The position numbers and the translations under genes are program-made. A stretch of DNA of 64,000 nt, taken from Leuctra nigra. Taxonomy: Eukaryota; Arthropoda; Insecta; Plecoptera; Leuctridae. Shown piece after piece: positions 49,423-58,400 of this stretch (position 1 is its first letter; every line of letters starts with the position of its first letter). The notes under the pieces are model-generated. The model ran no database searches, was not told the origin of the DNA, and saw nothing but the letters and a program-made list of their open reading frames with translations. Location of the stretch: contig OW203762.1 in assembly GCA_934045905.1 (NCBI GenBank), forward strand, positions 42,509,702 to 42,573,701, given 5' to 3'.

Positions 49423-52400
49423 TTACTTTGAAACCTTAGCAGGAGAAGCAGGCTTTGCAGCAGTCTTGGCTACTGGCTTTGTTCCAGGAGTCTTCGTGGC
49501 TTTTGCTGCGGCCTTCAGCGATCGTTTGCTTGGTGCCTTCTTCTTCTCCACAACCTTGCTGGGATCCTTAACTTTCTTCACCTTCTTGGGTCGCGCCGCC
49601 TTGACCTTGGCGTACTTCTTGCGGGCTGCCACTCGGGCATCAACCGTCTTCAAGATGCGGGTTTCTCTAGGGTCCAGCTCAACCTTGATCTGAAACAGGA
49701 TTAATGTCACAAAACATGTCACAATATGGCCCTCCTCCCTAAACTTTATTTATTTAAATCAAAAATTGGTATATTTTAAAAAAACAATTGTTAAGTTTTA
49801 AAAAAATCCCCGGTTATAGTATATTCAATGGTTGGTGGTAAATCACACCTTTACACAACACTATTCACTATTCAGCCCAGAGATCAAGACAACAATGATA
49901 TATTATGTTATCACAGCAAAATTGTCGCATCATGATAATAGTTTCGGAGGTAACCTGCGAAATAAAAAAGCGGGGAACCCGACTGGGAATCGAACCCAGA
50001 TCCTACGGGTTACCGGCATTAAGATACCGGGGCGCATTCTTAATCATCAGGTTGGGTTGCCATACAACTCTTGCGAGTCCGAGTATCTGACCTATACACG
50101 AAGACTGAAGCACTTCGACTTCCTTTGACAACGTGAATACATCTCCCTCGAATGGCTATGCTCAAACTTCTGAGCTACGAGTGGATTGTTTGATAATGAT
50201 GGATAATGATAACCCTAAATTTTGTTTTGGTTTGTTTATTAGACACTAAAAGTACCTATAGAATCCGCTAATATTAATATAAGATGGCCACTAACGTGAG
50301 TGGACCATAAGTGTTCTTACGGACAAGGCACTTTGTTAATCGTTTGTTAATCGTTTGTTAACTTTGTTAATCGTTACGATTTCAGTAAAAGTCATATTTA
50401 TATTGCAAAGTAACAGAAATTGATGCTTACCCCAGTGTCAACAATCAAATAAAATCGTCACATTTCATTACAGCACACATTCTTATAAATTCTCGGACGT
50501 CTCGTTCAGAAGGCTGTGATCGAAACAATTGCTATCTGTCAAATGCTGCTTTTGGTGGATAGACAATAGACATAAAGTTCTCGCAAGAATTTGAATGAAT
50601 ATATTGTGCCAATGAAATATGCAGATTGTATTTGATGTTGACACTGAGTTAAGCTTCAATTTCTGTTATTTCGCGATGTAGTTATAACTTTTACTGAACT
50701 CGTTACGATTGACATGAAGAAGCCTTGCCCGCACGCGCACTGGAGAGATGTAGTACTCATGTCTAATATGTTAATTATTTACGCCAGTTTTAAACCCAGT
50801 GGCAAAGTTGATGTTGAAAATTGTTTTGGCGATTACTCGAAACAAACTTGATTTCGGTTTCAGTTTATAAAACAGAGCTCGTCGCTTGTCCCTTTCTGGT
50901 GCTTTCAAGAATAGACTCAATCAATTTGGTTCCAAAGAATTAACCAAGGCACGGTTTTGTGCCACCCAACACACGCCTTCTTTATTTAACTTACATGTAT
51001 TAAAATAGAAATACAAAATAGGTTTCATGTCAGTTGAGTGCTTTATGGTTCGCAGAGTAGGTATAGGTTAGGTTATACCGTTAAGTCACAGGACTCACCC
51101 CTCGCTTCTTCTCTAAGAACTCTGCTCGGTTGCGCTTTGTGCGCAGTGCAGTGAGCAGTGCCTTGCGCTTCAGCACTGCAGCGTACGGGTTCAGTTTCAG
51201 CATAGCACGCGTGTTGCGCAGAGGGTTCAGCTTCTTGACACGACGCACGACGCGCTTCCTGCCGGACACACCAATCAAATGTTAGCAGCCGTTAGAATAA
51301 TTTAATATGCTATCAGCCAGAGCAGAGTAGCTTCAACCATTAGAGTTGACCAGTATATCTGCAATGGATTTAGGCTACTTGGTAAGAGTTGGTAAGAGCT
51401 GAGGTAGAAGCGAGAGAAATATGCTCCGTCACGTGTCACAATGTGAAGTCGCCCCTAGCCTCAAACCATAACTTCACTTTGCCACCATGATTCAGCCCAG
51501 ATGCAATGACACCACTCTTTAACTTCCTGCTCGCAAAGTGCATTAGAATTCTTGTACGTACACACTATCATTGTCAAGTGAAAGCAGAGAGCAACATGAA
51601 GATTGTTCTCTTATTGGCAGACAGCTGTCACGTGACCTTACTTGCCTCTGCTATTCGGTCTTGATCGATAAAGCAGAGTTAAGTTGACGTGTGTCCCGTG
51701 TTTCAGGTAACATTCAAGGAAATAATCATCTACACACTGTCAACAATATACCAGGTACCTAGAGTAACTATCAATTTAAACAGACAAAACTGTAATTATT
51801 ACAGCAAATATCACGTAATAATAATTCAACAACAAAAACCATCTTTCCTAGAGGCCTTCGTAACCAGACAAGGTATGGTTAGATGAAAATTAGAACACCA
51901 CATGTCCCACTATTCTAAAGACCATAGTCCATGCATAAAGCATTCTCGATTCCCATCCCATTACATTCTAGTGCCAGCAAGTGCACAAAAGGTGGAACAA
52001 TATGAAAAATTAAGAGCAAAAAATTAAAAAGAAGCGGGAAATTATTTTGATTTGATATGATGTAGCCAAGAGGTTGAGTTGACAGAATCGGCTATACCTG
52101 GGCGTACGAAGGACCTTCTGAATCTCATCGGCCTTGAGCAAACGAGCAAGGTCGGTGTTGGCCATCTTCGGCTGCGGCAAGTTGTATCCCTTCTTGAGGG
52201 GCGCAGATTTCCTCCAGGATCCATACAAAGCATCCAGCTGCTTGAAGGCAGACTCGGTCCAGATGAGGAAGCGTCCAACATGACCACCCGGTGCCAGCTT
52301 CAGAAGATTTAGTCGCTGCACGCTGATCAAGTCCACACCAGGGATGTTACGGAATGCCTTGGTCAGGCCCTGTTGATAAGGAAGGTGATTAATAAAGGTA

Positions 52401-55400
52401 TAGATTATTATTTGAAGATGTAAAACAATCGTCAGAAGTCAGACTGAATGTTGTGATCAGTGGTAATGTCAAAGTGAATCATGGAAAGTCAGAGTCCAGT
52501 GCTCTATGCATTTCATCATTTCAACAACATAAAGTCTTTTGCCAGAGAATATAACAGATTACATATAATTTTAAAAATACGAAATACCCAAATGAAATAA
52601 TTCCAATTATGAAGTGATAAGCCTGGCCAGCTAGCTTAGGAGTCCGGGCCCTAGTAAATGGTGGCCTCGCCACCCCCCGACCCAACTTTTGGAACCGGGA
52701 GGATGATTATTATTATTATGAAGTGATAGGAAAGGACCTAGAAACGGAATTGGGTCACGGTCAAGTAGTTGACTAGAGGAGAATTATAAAATAATCAATT
52801 CCCCTTTTTTCAATAAAGACCTCGTTTGTGGTGGAGACCAAAAATGACGTAAGATGTGCAATTTGTATATTTTGTTGGCATTTACATTTGTTGCCACATT
52901 TTACATTTATTTTTGTACACACCAACATACTATTTAGAATCTCTTCAATCCCAATCCCATAATAAAGCATTATGAATGTGATACACTGATAATAAGAGAT
53001 AAATGGTGTTGTGATCAGTGGTAATGTCAAAGTGAATCACGGTTTCTCAGAGTCCAGTGCTCTATGCATTTCATCATTTCAACAACACACATTGATGGAT
53101 GCCCTGGTGAGAGTTATGAATATGATTAATTTAATAAGTAAACTCAAACAAATAATAAACGGTACATATTCGAAAGAAAAGGATTGGCTGATAAAGGTTT
53201 GACGGCATCATCCCATGAAGTATGTTAATATAGCCAGGGACCCGAACCGGAACCTAGAACCGGTACGAACCTTTATAATTTCGGAACCGGAACCATTATA
53301 CTTTTTCCCAAAGAACCGGAACCCGAACCTTTATAATCAATTAGGTTCTTAAAGGTTCTTAAAGGTTCCTTCTTTTAATAAAAAAATCATGTATCACTTA
53401 GATATAATATTATTCACAAATAAAGTTTATTTTTTGATAAAATTTCCAAAATGTATTTTTTGTCGAAATTTTTAATTCTTGATAAGAAATAATATTCTCC
53501 ATTATGCAAACGCTGCTCGAGTTTTCAATTTTTGAATCTGACTACTGCGATGAGAACTGAATTGCTGACATTTGAATATGTTAGCTCAGGAAAAATGAAT
53601 GTTTACGTTGTCTTATGGAGAAAATTGCAGCCACTATACTGTCTCCTCTGATATTTACTCCGCGCACCATCCTGTGAATTTTATACAGACACTGCCTACA
53701 CCTGTGCTTGCATTCATAGGAAAATCCAAATCCAATAATTCCATTAAATTTGACATTGGTAATACTGAAGTTTTATAAAATAGTTTGATTTAAAATTTTA
53801 GAACCGGAACCTTTATGCAGGAACCGGAACCGAACCTTTAAGAATATTTGTTTCAGAACCGGAACCCGAACCTTTATAAAATAAAATTGTGGAACCGGAA
53901 CCCGAACCTTTATTCATAAAGGTTCGGGTCCCTGAATATAGCGCATCATCTACAGTATTTTTCTCTCCAAGCGTATTAGGCCACGTTTGGCAAAATCGGT
54001 CAAAACCCCTTATTTTTAGCATCCCTTCAATTGCATTCGCTGTTAGCTACCTGCGGCAGACCTTCCCCACTCCAACTTTCCGAGGGATTACTATCTAATA
54101 TGTGAGCTCTGATTTAATTGATAATAACAAGGATTGATTGTCAAGGAACCTGTCCAGAAGCCAATCCGTTTTGTTCAAATACCGTTTGTAATTGGTTTGA
54201 GTGTACATTGTTGATTTGTGTGTTGGACACCAATGCCCTCAACCAGTTATAATAAGACTGGAGGGGAACGCCATGGCAGCTCATTCATCTAGCCCTTTTA
54301 AGAACTTCTCTACAAATGGGATTTGTAGAGATGTGGACATAAGGGCTCTCACTTTGCCTCATAATCCAGACCTGTTTGAATAATTAATAATACAGTTAAA
54401 GTAAGCACATATATATCTAGTATCTAGTATAATACTAGATATTAGGTTGGTAAATCTGGAACTGATAGCAAATGTTCTGAGTAAACTTACAACACAGTAG
54501 TGTGCATGATCAATACTCATGTTCATGGCTATGTATGTACCTTCATTTGCAGGTCGTCCAATATTTTATTCAAAGTCATTTCTGAACGGAATATAATGAA
54601 ATTACTTTTTCGTTAACAAAATTCTTTACAGGAAAAGTGACTTTTATAATAGCTACTTAGTAAACACTTAAACAGGTAAAAAAATTAAGGTATCTGTGTA
54701 TAGCGAAACAAGACTAAGGCAGCCAATTATTGTAGAGCAAATAGAGGTACACTGATGAGTGATGACAAAATGTATGTAAGTAAATCAAATAAACAGCTTT
54801 AGCATGGGTAGTCACAGATAAATAAATAGCAGCATTCAGCAACTTCTTGACTGGCTCCAGGCCTCATTGAATGAGAACCTCCTTACACGAGTGTTGTGAT
54901 CAGTGGTAATGTCAAAGTGAATCACGGATTTTCAGAGTCCAGTGCTCTATGCATTTCATCATTTCAACAACACGTCATATACCTATATACACGGCTCAAC
55001 ATTATGTACATTAGCGTCAGTATGTTCTCTTGACTTGTATTGTTGATTTGTGTGTTGGACACCAATGCCCTCAACCAGTTATAATAAGACTGGAGGGGAA
55101 CGCCATGGCAGCTCTTTCATCTAGCCCTTTTAAGAACTTCTCTGCAAATTGAGTTCGTAGAGATGTGGACATAAAGGCCATGAAAATGTCAAAATATTGG
55201 TAACATCCTAAAGTAAGGTTCCCATGAATCGAATAAAAATTACAAATCGCATGTGATTCATGTTCCGATAAATCACAACAAACTTGCAATTTGCAGTTAT
55301 TTGACATCCGTAACTATGGATGTCAAATAACTGTAGAAGATTAAGATTGATATAAGATTGATAAAACAGTAAACTGCACAGATGACTACAGTCCGTGTCA

Positions 55401-58400
55401 CACGGAGTTGTCCGCCTGACGTGGCCCCTAATTTGGCCTAGATCGCAATATAGTTCAAGTGTCTTTATTTTGTCAATTAGGTAGGTAGGGTCAGCGTAAA
55501 AAAAAAACAATCAAATCCCCATGTTGGTTTATGGGAAACCGGTATAGGAACTATTGGAAGTGGGTGTACATTAACAAAAATGGTGGTACATATTCATTGT
55601 TTTATATTAATTAACATAATATACAATGGTCTTCCATACAACCATAGGCCGTATAGGCCTATGACCTATAGGCCATAGCCCATATGGCCTATATCGCAAG
55701 TCTGCGCGGAGTACCTAATTGACTGGAACCAATAGGCTCCAACCCTTCCTAAGGGGTATTCAAAATTTCTTAGCGGACAATTCCGTGCGACACGGACTGT
55801 ACACGCTCTCTGAAGCTATTTTGAGCTAGGTACCGAGTCGCACAACAATCACACGATTTATTAAAGTCGAGCTAACTTTTTCACAATCGCGTAATACTGA
55901 AGGGGTTTGCGATTCTACGGAAACCTTACTTGATTGAACCATAACCTTACTTCTTATTTGAACACAAGACAGGCGTAGGTGCAAGACCATGCAAAAGGGG
56001 ACTTAACTCTAAAGGGTTTCCATAGTTTTCTTTTTGTTGGACACCAATGCCCTCAACCAGTTATAATAAGACTGGAGGGGAACGCCATGGCAGCTCATTC
56101 ATCTAGCCCTTTTAAGAACTTCTCTGCAAATTGAGTTCGTAGAGATGTGGACATAAAGGCAAAAATCTGTGTGTTACTGGGGTCTGTCTGCAGAGTCCTG
56201 GCTTTTTCCGAGAAATTGTTGCTTAGAACTTTTAAAATTAACAGAAAACTAGGTTGGGACTAGACATTCAATATAAGAGTTCCCACGATGCAATCAGCAG
56301 AGACATCAAAGATAGGATATTCCTAGCGTGGCAGCCAATTATTTTGCAGAATAATATGGCAAGAAGACTACAAAGAATGACTAACCTGATCCTGGCCGTA
56401 GATGATGAGAGGACCTCGCCGTTGGATGCGGCGACGATTTCGCATCTTACCCTTGCCAGCTCGGAACCTTTGCGACTTGTACACCTGTAGAAAACACATT
56501 AATTTACTATTTTGTAGGCAAACAAAGAGTAGGAAATGTCGGTTGCTATACGTTTCCTTTTTATTGTCAGAGAAATAAACCACAAAGTACCTAAAAGCAA
56601 GCTTGTTGAGGCACTTATAATATCTAATTTGAATTACTGTGACATCGTTTACGGACCGTGTATTTCGAAGAAAGATGTAGGTCGTATTCAAAAAGTCCAG
56701 AATTCTTGTGCTAGGTTTGTATTCAACATTAAGAGAAGACACCATATAAGTCCCTACATTCAAAAACTTCATTGGCTAAAGATGGAAGCGAGAAGAAGCC
56801 TACATTTAACATGCGCAACGCACAAGATATTGAGAACGGGAGAGCCAAAGTATTTAAATGATAAGTTGAGAAAGCGTCATGATATTCACCTACGAGACAC
56901 GCGGTCCAAAGATAAGCTTGACTTTGGACCTCATCGAAGTAAAAAATTCAAGAACTGTTTTTCCTATTCAGCCTCAGTAGCATACAACACAACAACAACA
57001 GAAGAGCAGACCCTAAGTTTAAAAGCTTTCAAGACGCTCGTTAAGGATAAACTTGCTATCATTCAAGAAAGAGAATTCGTGAAGTAATGACATTGGAAGA
57101 CAAGAATCAAGATTACATCCTGCTGAGAATGTTTTTTCAGTGGTTTTCCCTCAGCTAAAAAGCAAATGCTTGGATGTTCTTCCAATATTACCACTGATAT
57201 TGAAGCACAATTTTAATGACTATTATGAATTAAGAAGAAGTAGGTAAACGGTGAAGAGGTGAAGCAGCTGAAGAGAAGAGATGGATGTATGGAAGATCAA
57301 CGACTCGATTGTTGAATACAGACCAATTATGTACCTATTTTATGTGCTCAATAAATTACATTATTACAAATACTTGATAAATTATTAGGGCGGGTGAATG
57401 GTGATTGAGGCATAAAACCAGATTTCAGAATCAGTTAACAAATACAGTACGGTCCCTCAGTCACAGTGCAAAGAGCAGGTGTACTACCTAGGTACTTTAT
57501 TACGAGAATCGTTACATCTGCCTTATCTAGATAATACAAGGCAGTAGTTCAAAAAGGTTGTTTAATGTTTTGAACTATTCGTTGAGACTTAGGTAGAAGG
57601 CAGACACTGACTAAATCAGGTAGAAAATTGAAATGAATTTCACCTTCTGGATATCAGCCCATGCCTTGATGCGACGCAAGAAGATGACTGCTTGCTTGGT
57701 CTTGTTATACTCCTGGATCTTGTCATCTACAACCAGGGGCAGCTCAGGAATGTCCTGGATCATGTGACCTGGAAACATTATTACCAAATCAAACAACTGT
57801 ATCGAAAGTTAAAAATAAAAAGAAGTAAGAACCAAACTGTTAGTGTTTTGTAGCCGAAGATGAAAAAAGTGGAAGTAAATTATCTAATTTATTTACTTAT
57901 TGGATCATAAGGAGACATACAGGTAAAATATGGCAGTTAATACATTAATTGGAACACTGAATTTTATACCAGGGATAGTTTCACCCCCTATGAATACCTA
58001 CAATGAGAATAATAGGCTCCTTCCCCTACCCTGAAACCTCGGAGAAGGACTAGCAGGCCAGAGAGATGCAGTAATAGTAATGTTTAGGGTGATTATTTTC
58101 TTAGTAGGTATAGAGCCAAGATTATATGGTTTTATCACTTTTAATCACGAAATTTCGCTTTAAAATCAAACATTTTGTAAAATTTATATTTTGTGATTTT
58201 ATATTATTTGTGTTCATTCATAAAACTAAGAGAAATTATATCTTAAAACCACCAAAACGCGAAATTGCCAATATTTAAAACGACATTTAGGCAATTTTGA
58301 AACCATATAATCTTGGCTCTAGGTATAGATCAAGTTTTGCAAGAAAGGTAGATATTTAATCAAATTAAATGTAGTATTATGATTTATTAATATCCTTCGC

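Larger units (their letters stand above)
49690..51098. other. RPL4 intron 7
   Basis: It contains a tRNA-like sequence (49976-50053) and a relative of the MORN4-intron fold-back (about 50340-50725). I see no snoRNA-type box pairs here. Confidence 0.5.
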
